Assembly: GCF_037104765.1 (NCBI RefSeq)
Contig: NZ_JBAWSY010000009.1
Coordinates: forward strand, 66,267-130,266
Source of the DNA: Psychrobacillus mangrovi
Lineage (GTDB): Bacteria > Bacillota > Bacilli > Bacillales_A > Planococcaceae
DNA: 64,000 bases
Direction: 5' to 3'
Below are positions 1-9,077 of this stretch, one piece after another (position 1 is the first letter of the stretch; the number at the start of each line of letters is the position of its first letter). A program made the position numbers and the translations under genes. Below the pieces are notes generated by a model that worked only from the letters and a program-made list of their open reading frames with translations, searched no databases and was not told where the DNA came from.

Positions 1-114
1 ATAGAAGAAATCCGTACAACTTTATCTAGAAAAGATCAGGAAAAATTAGTAATTCCAGATCCATTATGGAACAGATTGATGAATGTAAAAGGTTGGTTGC
101 CAGTAGTAGATTAA
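1..114 (+). CDS. C-terminal fragment of an unidentified protein
   Basis: The first frame of the window is open from base 1 to a TAA at 112-114, giving 37 residues that end in WLPVVD. The start lies outside the window. A strong hairpin follows directly (124-161), which supports this being a real gene end. The fragment is too short and generic for me to name a family. Confidence 0.6.
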   Translation: MEEIRTTLSRKDQEKLVIPDPLWNRLMNVKGWLPVVD

Positions 115-123
115 ATACTTTCG

Positions 124-161
124 ATCAAGGAACTCAAAATTGATGAGTTCCTCGATTGTTT
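124..161 (+). terminator. Rho-independent terminator
   Basis: Inverted repeat AAGGAACTCA / TGAGTTCCTC (about 127-136 and 143-152) with a short AT-rich loop, followed by a T-rich stretch. It closes the partial gene at the window start. Confidence 0.7.
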
Positions 162-298
162 TAAAATTACTTAATTTCTCTTCACTATTAGTATGAATTA
201 AATTTGTCTTAAAAAACTTAATTAGTCACACTCCAACATTTGCTATTAATAATTACCTCTGTTTTGGCAAAGATAATTTTTATGGAGGTGAAGAAAAA

Positions 299-520
299 AT
301 GGCAAACAACAATAAAAACAATCTTCCACAGGAAAGTCAAACAAATGCTCAAAAAGTAAAACAACAAAATGCTCAAGCAAATCAAAATGCTTCTCAAGCT
401 GAATTTGGATCTGAATTTGGAGTTTCTCAAGAGAGTCAAACAAATGCACAAGAAGTAAAACAACAAAACGCTCAAGCAAACCAAAAAGCACAAGCGCAAA
501 GAAAAAATAATAAGTACTAA
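299..520 (+). CDS. sspE: Gamma-type small acid-soluble spore protein
   Basis: A 73-residue protein with the composition of gamma-SASP: almost no hydrophobic residues and rich in Asn, Gln and Ala. Two near-identical blocks of the form SQTNAQxVKQQNAQANQ occur around residues 15-31 and 46-62, the internal duplication typical of SspE. Between them is EFGSEFG, which resembles the cleavage site of the germination protease GPR. In the family the protein is made in the forespore and serves as an amino-acid reserve on germination; it does not coat DNA. The start follows GGAGGTG at 283-289. A loose sigma-G-like pair (TGAAT near 194, an AT-rich -10 about 17 bases later) is visible but not convincing. 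A terminator follows at 532. Confidence 0.93.
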   Translation: MANNNKNNLPQESQTNAQKVKQQNAQANQNASQAEFGSEFGVSQESQTNAQEVKQQNAQANQKAQAQRKNNKY

Positions 521-531
521 TTAATAAAAAC

Positions 532-560
532 GATGGGAGTTTAATGCTCCCATCTTTTTA
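532..560 (+). terminator. Terminator after sspE
   Basis: Stem GATGGGAG / CTCCCATC (532-539 and 547-554) with a 7-base loop, followed by TTTTTA. Confidence 0.85.
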
Positions 561-672
561 TTTGAGTTTAAGACAAGGTAGTCAAGTGATGATATAATTG
601 GTATCTATGTACATAAGCAAGCTATGTTTCCCATACTGTAAATTTTTCCAAATTCGTAACGGAGGTGTCAAA

Positions 673-882
673 ATGAATAAAAAGTGGACGATTGAAGAAA
701 TACGTGATTATGTAAAAAAGAATTCAGATAGTGTATTACTTTCAACTGAATACGTAGGATACTCGCAAAAACTACTGTTTAAATGTTCTTGCGGAAATAA
801 TTTTGAAAAGACTTTTACAAAGTTCAAAGGTAGTAATCAAAAAAAATGTCCTAATTGTCAAGAAGCAAGACCTTCACGTTAA
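673..882 (+). CDS. Small zinc-ribbon protein
   Basis: A 69-residue protein. I chose the ATG at 673 because a strong GGAGGTG lies at 661-667; an in-frame TTG at 598 would add 25 residues but has no comparable ribosome site. The sequence has two Cys pairs, CSC and CPNC, spaced about 25 residues apart around an FEKTFTKF strand. This is the layout of the short treble-clef/zinc-ribbon modules that are repeated in phage and homing-endonuclease-associated proteins. A lone module between sspE and the exporter may be a relic or a free-standing nucleic-acid-binding protein. Function unknown. Confidence 0.65.
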   Translation: MNKKWTIEEIRDYVKKNSDSVLLSTEYVGYSQKLLFKCSCGNNFEKTFTKFKGSNQKKCPNCQEARPSR

Positions 883-898
883 TTTTTATTGAAAAACT

Positions 899-930
899 AG
901 ACCATAACATTTAAGCTATGGTCTGGTATA
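899..930. terminator. Bidirectional terminator between convergent genes
   Basis: Stem AGACCATA / TATGGTCT (899-906 and 917-924). T-rich on the plus side and A-rich on the other (GAAAAACT), so it can serve both the zinc-ribbon gene and the minus-strand exporter. Confidence 0.7.
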
Positions 931-933
931 TTT

Positions 934-3900
934 TTATTCGACTGTTGATTCAAGTGAAGCATCTTGCTCCGCAGCTTGACTAACACGCTGCTTCTTAGAT
1001 TTTCTAAAGTAAAGCAATTCATATATACATGGAATCACAATCAGCGTTAACATTGTTGCCATAGCTAACCCTCCGATTACAACAATTGCAAGACTTTGCG
1101 ATACTAAGCTTCCTGTTTCTGCTTTTTTCATTAACAATGGAAGCATTGCACAGATGGTTGCGATTGCAGTCATGAAGATTGGTCTCATTCTTGTTGCTGT
1201 TGCTTCAACAAGAGCGTCACGAATAATCATTTTTTGTTCATTTTGTTTTACTCGATCTAAAAGCACAATCGCGTTTGTTACGACGATACCGATTAGCATT
1301 AACGCGCCTAGAAGTGCTGTGATATCAACTGGAATTCGACTGATAAGTATTCCTAAGATTGCTCCAATTGCAGCAAGTGGAAGCGAGCAAAGAATGGCAA
1401 TCGGTGCTTTAATGGACTTAAATGTGATGACCATTATTAAAAATACAATTCCAATGGAAACAAGCATGATAAGGAATAAATCTGTAAAATCCTCGGACTG
1501 TTGACTACTTGCTCCTCCTATTAGAACTTCGACATTCTCTGGAATATCCATGCCTTCGTTGTTCTTTTTATCGCCAAGTATCTCTAAGCTTACTGCGCTT
1601 GAAATCTCCGATAACTTTGCAGGATCAACGGTAGCTGTTACACGAAGATAAGCATCCCCATCTTTATGAAACTGGCTCGTTGAACTTTCTTCACTTTGTA
1701 AGGTAGCGAGATCAGATACAGGGACTAGGCCAGTATCGGTCATAACTTGTATGTTCTCCAAGTCTTCTGGTGTTTTTGTATCAAGTACAGGCTCAAGGAA
1801 TACAGGTTTTTGTTTTTCGTTAATATTAATCGTACCAATTGGTGTTTTATTTAACATGACACCTAATTGTTGTGCGATTTGTTGTGTATTTCCTTTCGTC
1901 GGGTCCACAACGAGAGAGTATACTGTTTTCTTTTCATCTTGGTTGGTCGTTACTTCCTCTACGCCATCAATATTCTGCACTTTTTCTTTAACAGTCGTTG
2001 CAACTTTTTCAAGGTCAGTTATATTTTCACCTACAACATCTATGGTGATATTCGTACTTCCTCCGCCCATCATGAAGCTGGCTGTATTTACTTCTAATTT
2101 GGCATCAGTGTATTGATCTTTTTTCTTTTCCATTTCTTTTACGATGACATCCGTATCTTTTTTATCGTCCAATAAAATACTAAAGGATGCTTCTGTCGGA
2201 GATCCAACATAGCCATATTGTGCTGCTTCTGCTGGAGAACCTACTTGTGCAAACACATATTTCACTTCATCCATTGCTAGTATAGAGGATTCAAGTTCAA
2301 ACGTATTTTCTTTTACTTCATCAATTGGTGTATCATTCGGATAGCTCAGCGTAGCCACAACATAATCTGCAGATGAGTTATCAACTGCACCTTTTGGAAT
2401 CGCAAAGTAAGCTCCTATGGAACCAACAAACAGAAGGATAGAAATTGTAAACACAATCCATTTATGATTTAAAGACCATGTTACTGCTTTTGGAAAATGA
2501 ACAGCTGGTTTATGTTCTGGAATTTTTGCATTCTTTAATAGCCCGGCACTCATTAATGGAACAACAGTCAACGCCACGATTAAAGAGGCAAGTAACGAAT
2601 AGGTAACAGTTAATGCGAATGGAAGTAGGAAGTCCTGAAGTCCGCCATTCAATAAACTCATTGGTAAGAAAACTGCAACAGTTGTTAATGTAGAAGCAGT
2701 GATCGCAACTCCAACTTGCTTAGTAGCATCAATAACCATTTTGACGGAGAATTTCTCTGTTTGCATTTTACGGAAAATATTTTCGATAACAACTATGCTG
2801 TCATCCACTAGACGACCAACTGCAACAGCTACTCCTCCAAGTGTTAAAATGTTCAATGTCACTCCTGACATCGACAGTAGGAATAATGTGAAGCATAGTG
2901 ATAATGGAATTGAAACAATGGTAATAAAAGTCGAACGGATATTACGTAGAAAAAGCATAATGACAATCGTTGCAAACAGTGCACCGAGAAGAACTTCTTT
3001 TATCATTGTATGAACGGAATTTTCTACTAAATCAGCAGAGGATATGTAAAGAGTGGATTCCTGCTGATCATACTTTTCATTGATTTCTTTTGTAACTTTT
3101 GCAACTTCTTTGCTTATAGTCACTGCATTGGACTGACTATCTTTTGTGATGCTTATATCTAAGCTATCCTTACCATTGAAATGGCTTACGAAGTTCGCAT
3201 CTTTTGTTTCTTCAATTGTTGCAATATCCCCAAGCGTTACATCAGGTGCTACAGTCAATCCTTTTAATTTTTCAATGCTTGTTAAATCGCCGATCACTTT
3301 AATATTACTTGTTTTTCCATCAATATTTTTCTCGCCAACAGCTACAGCGGTGTTTTGCCCATTTAGAATACCCATAACTGCTTGTAGAGAAATTTGGTTG
3401 TCAGCCATTTTTTCATCATCAATCTTAACGGATATGACAGAATCTGTTATTCCATAAATCTCAACGCTAGAAACCCCTTTGATATCTTGATATCTAGTTT
3501 GGAGTTCGTTACGTGCAAAATCCATATTTTCTGTAGTCATTCCTTCATCAAAGGTGACTGCAATATTAACAATTGGAATCATTGATGTATTTAGTTGTGA
3601 AATAATTGGCTTAGCTATAGTCTGAGGCAAATTTACATTACTTAATGCATCTTGTACGTCCAGTTTGGCTTGCTTCATATCATAGCCTGACTCGTAGACT
3701 AGATCTACTTTCGAATATCCGTCTCCAGTTCTTGAAAAAACGGATGTTTTTCCATTCAGTCCATTAACTGCTCTTTCAATCGGGGTGGTTACCTCTGATT
3801 CCATTGTTTTGGAGTCAGTTCCTTGACCCATTGTGATAATCGTAACTTGTGGATTATCAGCAGATGGTAAAAATTCCATTGGCAATCTAAAGTAACTAAC

Positions 3901-3981
3901 AACGCCGATTACTAATATTAAAATGGTTAATACGGATACGGCTGCTTTGTTACTAAAAGCCCACTTGGTGAATAATGACAT
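934..3981 (-). CDS. swrC: RND-family multidrug/surfactin-type exporter
   Basis: A 1015-residue inner-membrane proton-driven exporter of the AcrB/HAE1 class, close in length and layout to SwrC (YerP) of B. subtilis, which confers resistance to surfactin and related compounds. Visible hallmarks are an N-terminal membrane helix followed by FRLPMEFLPSADNPQV, two large periplasmic-type loops (about residues 35-320 and 555-830), and two blocks of transmembrane helices (about 330-490 and 840-1000). Helix 4 carries VGRLVDDSIVVIENI, with the paired acidic residues used for proton transfer. The ATG at 3981 is preferred over the one at 4008 because AGGAGG sits ten bases upstream of it. No partner MFP or outer-membrane gene lies beside it, as usual in Gram-positives. 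The exact substrate is inference. Confidence 0.88.
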   Translation of the reverse strand: MSLFTKWAFSNKAAVSVLTILILVIGVVSYFRLPMEFLPSADNPQVTIITMGQGTDSKTMESEVTTPIERAVNGLNGKTSVFSRTGDGYSKVDLVYESGYDMKQAKLDVQDALSNVNLPQTIAKPIISQLNTSMIPIVNIAVTFDEGMTTENMDFARNELQTRYQDIKGVSSVEIYGITDSVISVKIDDEKMADNQISLQAVMGILNGQNTAVAVGEKNIDGKTSNIKVIGDLTSIEKLKGLTVAPDVTLGDIATIEETKDANFVSHFNGKDSLDISITKDSQSNAVTISKEVAKVTKEINEKYDQQESTLYISSADLVENSVHTMIKEVLLGALFATIVIMLFLRNIRSTFITIVSIPLSLCFTLFLLSMSGVTLNILTLGGVAVAVGRLVDDSIVVIENIFRKMQTEKFSVKMVIDATKQVGVAITASTLTTVAVFLPMSLLNGGLQDFLLPFALTVTYSLLASLIVALTVVPLMSAGLLKNAKIPEHKPAVHFPKAVTWSLNHKWIVFTISILLFVGSIGAYFAIPKGAVDNSSADYVVATLSYPNDTPIDEVKENTFELESSILAMDEVKYVFAQVGSPAEAAQYGYVGSPTEASFSILLDDKKDTDVIVKEMEKKKDQYTDAKLEVNTASFMMGGGSTNITIDVVGENITDLEKVATTVKEKVQNIDGVEEVTTNQDEKKTVYSLVVDPTKGNTQQIAQQLGVMLNKTPIGTININEKQKPVFLEPVLDTKTPEDLENIQVMTDTGLVPVSDLATLQSEESSTSQFHKDGDAYLRVTATVDPAKLSEISSAVSLEILGDKKNNEGMDIPENVEVLIGGASSQQSEDFTDLFLIMLVSIGIVFLIMVITFKSIKAPIAILCSLPLAAIGAILGILISRIPVDITALLGALMLIGIVVTNAIVLLDRVKQNEQKMIIRDALVEATATRMRPIFMTAIATICAMLPLLMKKAETGSLVSQSLAIVVIGGLAMATMLTLIVIPCIYELLYFRKSKKQRVSQAAEQDASLESTVE

Positions 3982-4680
3982 AGAAATAATTCCTCCTGAA
4001 AATGACAAATTTGTACCAATAAAATCCTAACATAAATGCAATACTAATAACTTAATTGATTAAAAACTTAAAAAAATTTACGAAAACTTAATTTTTATTT
4101 GGGAACTCCCTTCTATTTAACATTTATGGCTCTTCTTTATTGTAGAAAATAGAAAAATATTCCACATTGATCCTAAGAATTATATTTTACTAAGACCTAA
4201 GACTTAGAAGATAAAAAATGTGGTTTTATAGCAATAGCATTTATACTGATTTGTGGGCTTCTGGTAGATTTGCTGTTTTATTGCAAGGACTGGGTTATCT
4301 AGAGGAATAATGGGCAATAGCATCCCCTCAAGTCAGCAATTATTGGAAGGTTGCGGGATAGGTATTTATGGACGGGCTTTTGACAAGTAGGAAGTAGTGT
4401 AGATGGTGTAATACTACTAGAGCACGGGATCAGAGTACTTCTTTTAAAAATGTTGGTGTGGTAACTACATTTTACAAGAGGTCGTTATGGGCTTCTTTTA
4501 TTTTGCCTTTGGTGTTTCAACTAATACTTCACTTCATTCGTCTACATCAAAAAAGAAGCACGACCTTAATTACTCCAGGCTGTACTTCCAAAATTTTTTT
4601 ATCTAATAACCCATTCTCTTTTAAAATCCATAAAACATCTGTATGATTAATTAAACAATTATGGAAAGGGGAGTTAATAA
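3982..4680. other. Intergenic region without a convincing gene
   Basis: About 700 bases between the divergently transcribed exporter and the MgtC-family gene. Promoters for both should lie here. Short stretches stay open and hydrophobic in translation (around 4217-4280), and a minus-strand stretch near 4560-4630 reads like a protein C-terminus, but all are interrupted by stops and lack starts. I looked for a ykoK-type Mg2+ riboswitch upstream of the MgtC gene and did not find its conserved segments. Confidence 0.4.
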
Positions 4681-5160
4681 ATGCTGGACTTTATAACATC
4701 TTTATTTAATTCACATTATGACTTATACATTCGATTAATTGTGGCAACATTTTTAGGGTTATTAATTGGTTTAGAAAGAGCGATCAAAAATAAGCCAGCA
4801 GGTATTAGAACTCACATCTTAGTTTGTTTAGGAGCTACCTTGGCAATGTCTCTATCTTCATTAAATCAAGGCCCATACATGGACCCAATGCGATTAGCTG
4901 CTCAAGTAATTAGTGGAATTGGATTTCTTGGTGCGGGGGTAATCTGGGTAGATAAGGATAATGTGAAACGTGGTCTCACTACTGCAGCGAATTTATGGAT
5001 AACTGCATGTGTAGGATTAACCATCGGGTATGGTGCATATGATCTTGCTATTATAACGGTCATTTTAATGTTTATAGCTATGAATTTACCAAAGTTTATT
5101 GAGAAGATAGGAATCTTACCACCAAGACATGATGAGCATGATAGTGACGGGGAAGAATAA
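4681..5160 (+). CDS. MgtC/SapB family membrane protein
   Basis: A 159-residue integral membrane protein. Hallmarks of the MgtC/SapB family are the N-terminal helix ending in GLLIGLERA, the following KPAGIRTH, LVCLGATLAM, and the GIGFLGAGVIW and RGLTTAANLW segments. About four or five helices precede a charged C-terminal tail rich in His and Asp. The family is linked to survival at low Mg2+ and to intracellular growth in pathogens; its biochemical activity in Bacillales is not settled. The ATG follows AAGGGGAG. The gene for an SRPBCC protein follows 18 bases downstream, probably on the same transcript. Confidence 0.85.
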   Translation: MLDFITSLFNSHYDLYIRLIVATFLGLLIGLERAIKNKPAGIRTHILVCLGATLAMSLSSLNQGPYMDPMRLAAQVISGIGFLGAGVIWVDKDNVKRGLTTAANLWITACVGLTIGYGAYDLAIITVILMFIAMNLPKFIEKIGILPPRHDEHDSDGEE

Positions 5161-5178
5161 ATAATAAGGAGGTAAAAA

Positions 5179-5637
5179 ATGAGTAATATTACTTTTGAAT
5201 ACGTAACCTACATTGCAACCACACCCGAAAAACTATGGGAAGCACTGACTAGTGGAGATTACACAAAACAATACTGGTTCGGCCATGAAATTAAATCTGA
5301 TTGGACAGAGGGTTCATCTGTAGTTTTCTTAGATAAGTTCGATAACATTGTAGATAAAGGACAGGTTATACATTTTGAGCCAAGCAAACTTCTATCTTAT
5401 ACATTTGAGTGGGTGCAAGATACAACGAAACGTGAAGTTTCACCTATCGTGACATTTACACTCCGTGAAATGGATATCATTGTAAAATTATCACTCAAGC
5501 ACGAGGAGTTGTTACCTTCCGATATTTATGAAGAAAATGATAATTTTCAAGGGATTAACAATGGTTGGCCAGCAATACTAAGCAATTTGAAAAGTTTGCT
5601 TGAGACAGGGGAACCTCTTCCTTCGATAACAGTTTAA
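5179..5637 (+). CDS. SRPBCC/AHSA1-type ligand-binding domain protein
   Basis: A 152-residue single-domain protein of the START-like SRPBCC fold. It begins with the typical ATTPEKLWEALTSG, followed by a YWFGHEIKSDW strand-turn and a C-terminal helix (NNGWPAILSNLKSLLETG). Family members are small cytosolic proteins with a hydrophobic pocket, and many AHSA1-type paralogues have no known ligand. GGAGGT lies just upstream of the ATG. The gene ends in a strong terminator at 5654. Function cannot be named. Confidence 0.8.
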   Translation: MSNITFEYVTYIATTPEKLWEALTSGDYTKQYWFGHEIKSDWTEGSSVVFLDKFDNIVDKGQVIHFEPSKLLSYTFEWVQDTTKREVSPIVTFTLREMDIIVKLSLKHEELLPSDIYEENDNFQGINNGWPAILSNLKSLLETGEPLPSITV

Positions 5638-5653
5638 TTCCTAACAACTAATA

Positions 5654-5686
5654 AAAAGTTAACAGATCAATCTGTTAACTTTTTTA
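5654..5686 (+). terminator. Strong terminator
   Basis: Perfect 14-base stem (AAAAGTTAACAGAT and its complement, 5654-5667 and 5670-5683) with a 2-base apex and a T run, closing the MgtC-SRPBCC pair. Confidence 0.88.
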
Positions 5687-5806
5687 GTTTTAGGCTGAAA
5701 GAGAACGCAACGATTAGTAATACAAGCTAGGTAAGAATAATAGAATATATTTTTTTACATCTAATATTTTCATTTATTTAAAAACAGTTGAATTGATTTA
5801 TGAAAT

Positions 5807-5847
5807 AAAAGCAACAGTCACCGCCAATTAGCGGGACTGTAGCTTTT
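5807..5847. terminator. Terminator for the collagen-like gene, possibly bidirectional
   Basis: Long imperfect hairpin with arms starting AAAAGCAACAGTC and ending GACTGTAGCTTTT, loop AATTAG. It lies 11 bases beyond the stop of the minus-strand collagen-like gene. Confidence 0.75.
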
Positions 5848-5858
5848 AAATTTTGATG

Positions 5859-6680
5859 TTATCCAACTTTTATTATTTGTAATGTTGCCAACTTATAACT
5901 AAAACCTTCCTGTAATTCTGCAACTAGTTTTACGACGTCTCCATCTAATAAAGAAAACAATGCAGTGGAAGTTAGTGTAGTTGAGGTAGCTGACTGAGTC
6001 ATTGATGATGCTACCTTAATAACATCATTTATTAGAAGTTGAAACTTTGAAGGAATGTTTGTTATATCTTCTGATTCCAATATTGCTTTATAGCTAATTT
6101 GATAAACCCCAGCTTTTAATACTTTTAAACCTTCGCGGACTAATTCAACTTCTTGTAATGGACCGGCAATGTTAAATCTCACAATTCCCGATGTATGACT
6201 TAAAGATTCGGAATAGGCATATCCATATGCTGAATCTATCGTCCCTTCTGGTCCTTGTTCGCCTTTTTCACCCTTAGGTCCGGGTTCACCTTTTGGTCCT
6301 GGAGGACCTTGTTCACCTTTGGGTCCTTCAGGGCCTTGTTTCCCTCTTTCACCTTTTGGACCTCCTTTTGGTCCACGAGAACCTTTTTTACCCCTTGGTC
6401 CTTGTTCACCAATGCCTGTTTCACCTTTGGGTCCTGGAATACCTTGTTCGCCTTTGGGTCCTGGAATGCCTTGTTCGCCTTTGGGTCCTGGAATGCCTTT
6501 TTCACCTTTGGGCCCTGGAGGACCTTGTTCACCTTTGGGTCCTGGAATGCCTTGTTCACCTTTGGGCCCTGGAGGACCTTGTTCCCCTCTGATTCCTGGA
6601 GGTCCTTGATAGCCTCTTGGGCCTCTTGACCCAAGCCCACATTTACATTCGCATTCATTGCATTTTGGACAATGATCCAT
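5859..6680 (-). CDS. Collagen-like (GXY-repeat) spore-surface protein
   Basis: A 273-residue protein in three parts. Residues 1-19 are short and Cys-rich (HCPKCNECECKCG). Residues 20-145 hold about 41 Gly-X-Y triplets, dominated by GPK, GEQ, GIP and GPP, with two phase slips (after GIG and at GPKGGPK). Residues 150-273 form a beta-rich C-terminal domain resembling the TNF/C1q-like trimerising heads of BclA-type proteins. No signal peptide is visible, which fits mother-cell delivery to the spore surface, where BclA-like proteins form a glycoprotein nap. The start follows AGGAGAAG. The neighbouring PKD-repeat gene and the Mnx operon make a spore-coat or exosporium role likely; this is inference from family and context. 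Confidence 0.88.
   Translation of the reverse strand: MDHCPKCNECECKCGLGSRGPRGYQGPPGIRGEQGPPGPKGEQGIPGPKGEQGPPGPKGEKGIPGPKGEQGIPGPKGEQGIPGPKGETGIGEQGPRGKKGSRGPKGGPKGERGKQGPEGPKGEQGPPGPKGEPGPKGEKGEQGPEGTIDSAYGYAYSESLSHTSGIVRFNIAGPLQEVELVREGLKVLKAGVYQISYKAILESEDITNIPSKFQLLINDVIKVASSMTQSATSTTLTSTALFSLLDGDVVKLVAELQEGFSYKLATLQIIKVG
6246..6623 (-). repeat. Collagen-type triplet repeat tract
   Basis: Coding repeat of 9-base Gly-X-Y units and larger 18- and 36-base reiterations (GEQGIPGPK, GEQGPPGPK). The nearly identical units create open frames on the opposite strand that are only shadows. Such tracts commonly vary in length between strains. Confidence 0.9.
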
Positions 6681-6733
6681 GCTTTCTTCTCCTTTTCTAC
6701 TAAATCATTTTTAACATCTAAATTTAACTAAAG

Positions 6734-8773
6734 TTAACTACGAATATTGAGTGGGACATTAATGAGTGTTCCACCTGAGCTCGATTGAATCGAAATTGCT
6801 CTCGTTCCATCTGGTGGAATATCAGAACCTTTAGCGCGATATTCCCATTCACCAAGTGCATCTACTGACACTTCAGATAGAAGTGGACCGCCCAAATCAT
6901 TACCAATATAAATGGAGATGTTGGCTTCAGTCACAAGAACATTAGATGTTCCAGAAATTCGCCATTCAGCATCACTGGTTCTAAATTCTGCCCGTGTAAC
7001 CGTTAAGCTTTCAGATAGGGATGTAATATCGACTACGTCAGAGGATGTACCACCTGGCCCTCGAACTGTTAATTGAAAAGAAAGCGTTTCATCTAACGGA
7101 GGAAATGAAAACGAAGCTGATGGCATATTCGCATTGGTTAACTGAACAGGAGATCCAGAGATTTGTTCCCATTGATAGGTTGTAACGATACCCGTTGCAC
7201 TCCCTGACAATGTTACGAACGATCCTTGTTGCACGGTTTGATCCGGACCAGCATTTGCTATAGGTATTGGTGTAAACTCAATTACTGAGATACTCACTGT
7301 GGCAGTAGATGGTCCACCTTCACCGTCAACCGTTAATTCAAATACTAGAGTTGAAGTTGAATTGGGTGCTATAAAGGTTGGAGTTGCAGTATTGTTTCCT
7401 GTTAATGTAATTGGTGTACCAGAAAGCTGAGTCCAATTATAAGATGTAATTACCCCGGTAGATTTTGTGCCATCCAGCATAACCGTTGAATCAAAAATAA
7501 CCGTTTCATCTTCACCAGCATTGGCTGTTACGGGAATTGGAACATTTGGTGACCCTGTTACAGTTACCGATATGGAGCTTTTTCCTCCAGCAGTTGAGTT
7601 AATTGTCACAATGGCTGGAGCAAAAGTAAGACTTGTTGTGCTAATTCCATCTGATGGAATGATTATGTCACCGAGTCCAAAGTCCGATATAGATAAAATT
7701 GGTGCACCTATTGAATCACTAGAATTAGCTACGATAGTAAGTACTTTCGTATTCGTGTCATAAGTGGCAGAAGCTGTAATGAAGTCTACAGGAACAAGTT
7801 CCTTTATACTGTTAGGAACGTCGCTTACATTGGTGACGGTAATTGTGTTAGGTGGACGTGCACCTGTAAAAAGAATACGAGCAAAGTACTGCCCAACGCT
7901 GCCTTCTAATAATGTTGGGTCAATGCCAGTTCCAGTCACATTAATAGTTTGAGCCGAGTCATCAGACGTAGCGAAGACATCTATAAACCCACCCAAACTT
8001 TCAATTTGTGTGTAAGTAGCTCTTGATACATCCACGCCGGAGATGGTTGAGATTTTCCCAATTACCGTAAAGCTAACAGTTTCAATGCAGTTATCTCCAT
8101 CAATGCCTGGGGTAGTTGATCGATCTGGTGAACCGATTCCAATTCCGGGACCTTCAATTCGAAAATAGTTTTGAGGTTGCCCAAAACGATCAATGAACAA
8201 GCTTCCGACAATTGGATGTAACACTGCTGGATTTCCAATGTATCCCTCTGGTGCTGCAGGTGCAACTGAAGGATCCCATTGTAAGAACGGATGCACACGA
8301 CTATTCAGCGCAAGATCAAAATCCCCACCGTTTAATCCTCCGATATCTTCCGTGAAATTAATTTCACCAAAGCCTTCTCCATCTGGTTCTGCGATGAATG
8401 AGTCGACTCCATATGGGTGAGTAACAACATATTCTGCATTTGGCTGTAGTCCAGCAACACGAATGCGAACTCTACCAAATACAATTTGTTCACCCGCTCT
8501 AGGAATTTCATTTACAAATGCAGCTTCTAATGCTAAAACAAGCCGTGCTCTTTCACCCGTGCCTGTTAACATTTCGCTTTCGACCAGCTGATAAAACGCT
8601 TCCTCTGGGTAATTGTTAGGAAAAGAAACAGGCTGTGATGAATCAGGTAAATCAGCTGTTGTGATGCCGGAGAACGGGTCGGTAGGGTTAACATTTAGTT
8701 GAAGACGTAAACCATTCTCATCTTTATACCAATCTGGAAATCCATCAAACGAATTAATAGGTCCAACTTCCAT
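6734..8773 (-). CDS. Large PKD/REJ-repeat protein, probable spore-surface protein
   Basis: A 679-residue protein. The ATG at 8773 is chosen because GAGGAGG lies nine bases upstream; the frame is open for another 39 codons, but that part reads like noncoding sequence. Residues 1-230 form a domain I do not recognise, beginning EVGPINSFDGFPDWYKDENG. Residues 230-420 are beta-rich. Two Ig-like repeats start with ANAGEDETV and ANAGPDQTV (about 425-510 and 515-600), each with an SYNWTQLSG/TYQWEQISG core, typical of PKD/REJ-like modules. A final beta domain ends at NVPLNIRS. There is no signal peptide, anchor or Cys cluster. It lies 54 bases upstream of the collagen-like gene in the same direction, suggesting joint expression. 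A structural spore-surface role is inferred. Confidence 0.78.
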   Translation of the reverse strand: MEVGPINSFDGFPDWYKDENGLRLQLNVNPTDPFSGITTADLPDSSQPVSFPNNYPEEAFYQLVESEMLTGTGERARLVLALEAAFVNEIPRAGEQIVFGRVRIRVAGLQPNAEYVVTHPYGVDSFIAEPDGEGFGEINFTEDIGGLNGGDFDLALNSRVHPFLQWDPSVAPAAPEGYIGNPAVLHPIVGSLFIDRFGQPQNYFRIEGPGIGIGSPDRSTTPGIDGDNCIETVSFTVIGKISTISGVDVSRATYTQIESLGGFIDVFATSDDSAQTINVTGTGIDPTLLEGSVGQYFARILFTGARPPNTITVTNVSDVPNSIKELVPVDFITASATYDTNTKVLTIVANSSDSIGAPILSISDFGLGDIIIPSDGISTTSLTFAPAIVTINSTAGGKSSISVTVTGSPNVPIPVTANAGEDETVIFDSTVMLDGTKSTGVITSYNWTQLSGTPITLTGNNTATPTFIAPNSTSTLVFELTVDGEGGPSTATVSISVIEFTPIPIANAGPDQTVQQGSFVTLSGSATGIVTTYQWEQISGSPVQLTNANMPSASFSFPPLDETLSFQLTVRGPGGTSSDVVDITSLSESLTVTRAEFRTSDAEWRISGTSNVLVTEANISIYIGNDLGGPLLSEVSVDALGEWEYRAKGSDIPPDGTRAISIQSSSGGTLINVPLNIRS

Positions 8774-9077
8774 AAAAAACCTCCTCGATAGAATAAAGTG
8801 ATTGCAAAAAGTTAAAATAAAAAAATTACAACAATAATGCCTAACTTTATATTTGTAGGATAAAGTTACATCGGGCGAATCCACTTCCACTTAGTTTCTA
8901 AATATTAATTAATCCACATCTATAAAGTGAAACTGTATGTAGTATATGTACAAGGGGTATGAAGATGTAGGAATGCTGACCTAACAATCTGTTCCTACTA
9001 ATCTGTTTTTCAATACGTATGAATTGGACAAGTTTCGTTTTTGTCTTCTATGCCATAACGTATGTAGAGGTGGTGGG
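8774..9077. promoter_or_regulatory. Divergent control region of the spore-surface genes and mnx operon
   Basis: About 300 AT-rich bases that must carry the promoters of both the minus-strand PKD-protein gene and the mnx operon. By analogy with the marine Bacillus mnx operon a mother-cell sigma-K promoter is expected. I see only weak candidates: on the minus strand, CATTATTGT near 8840 with an AC about 15 bases upstream. Confidence 0.35.

Noticed and set aside
1154..1504. Plus-strand frames inside the exporter gene
   Set aside because: Shadows of the 1015-residue minus-strand gene, which has clear RND motifs and a strong ribosome site.
4009..4680. Mg2+ (ykoK) riboswitch upstream of the MgtC-family gene
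   Set aside because: Conserved core segments were not found; only AT-rich sequence with broken open stretches.
6255..6629. Long open frames on the plus strand inside the collagen-like gene
   Set aside because: They are reverse images of the Gly-X-Y repeat, with periodic composition and no ribosome site; the minus-strand frame has a start signal and terminator.
9054..9062. CATAACGTA as the sigma-K -10 box of mnxA
   Set aside because: It is only 16 bases before the chosen ATG, so the transcript would begin inside the ribosome site, and no -35 AC lies at the right distance.
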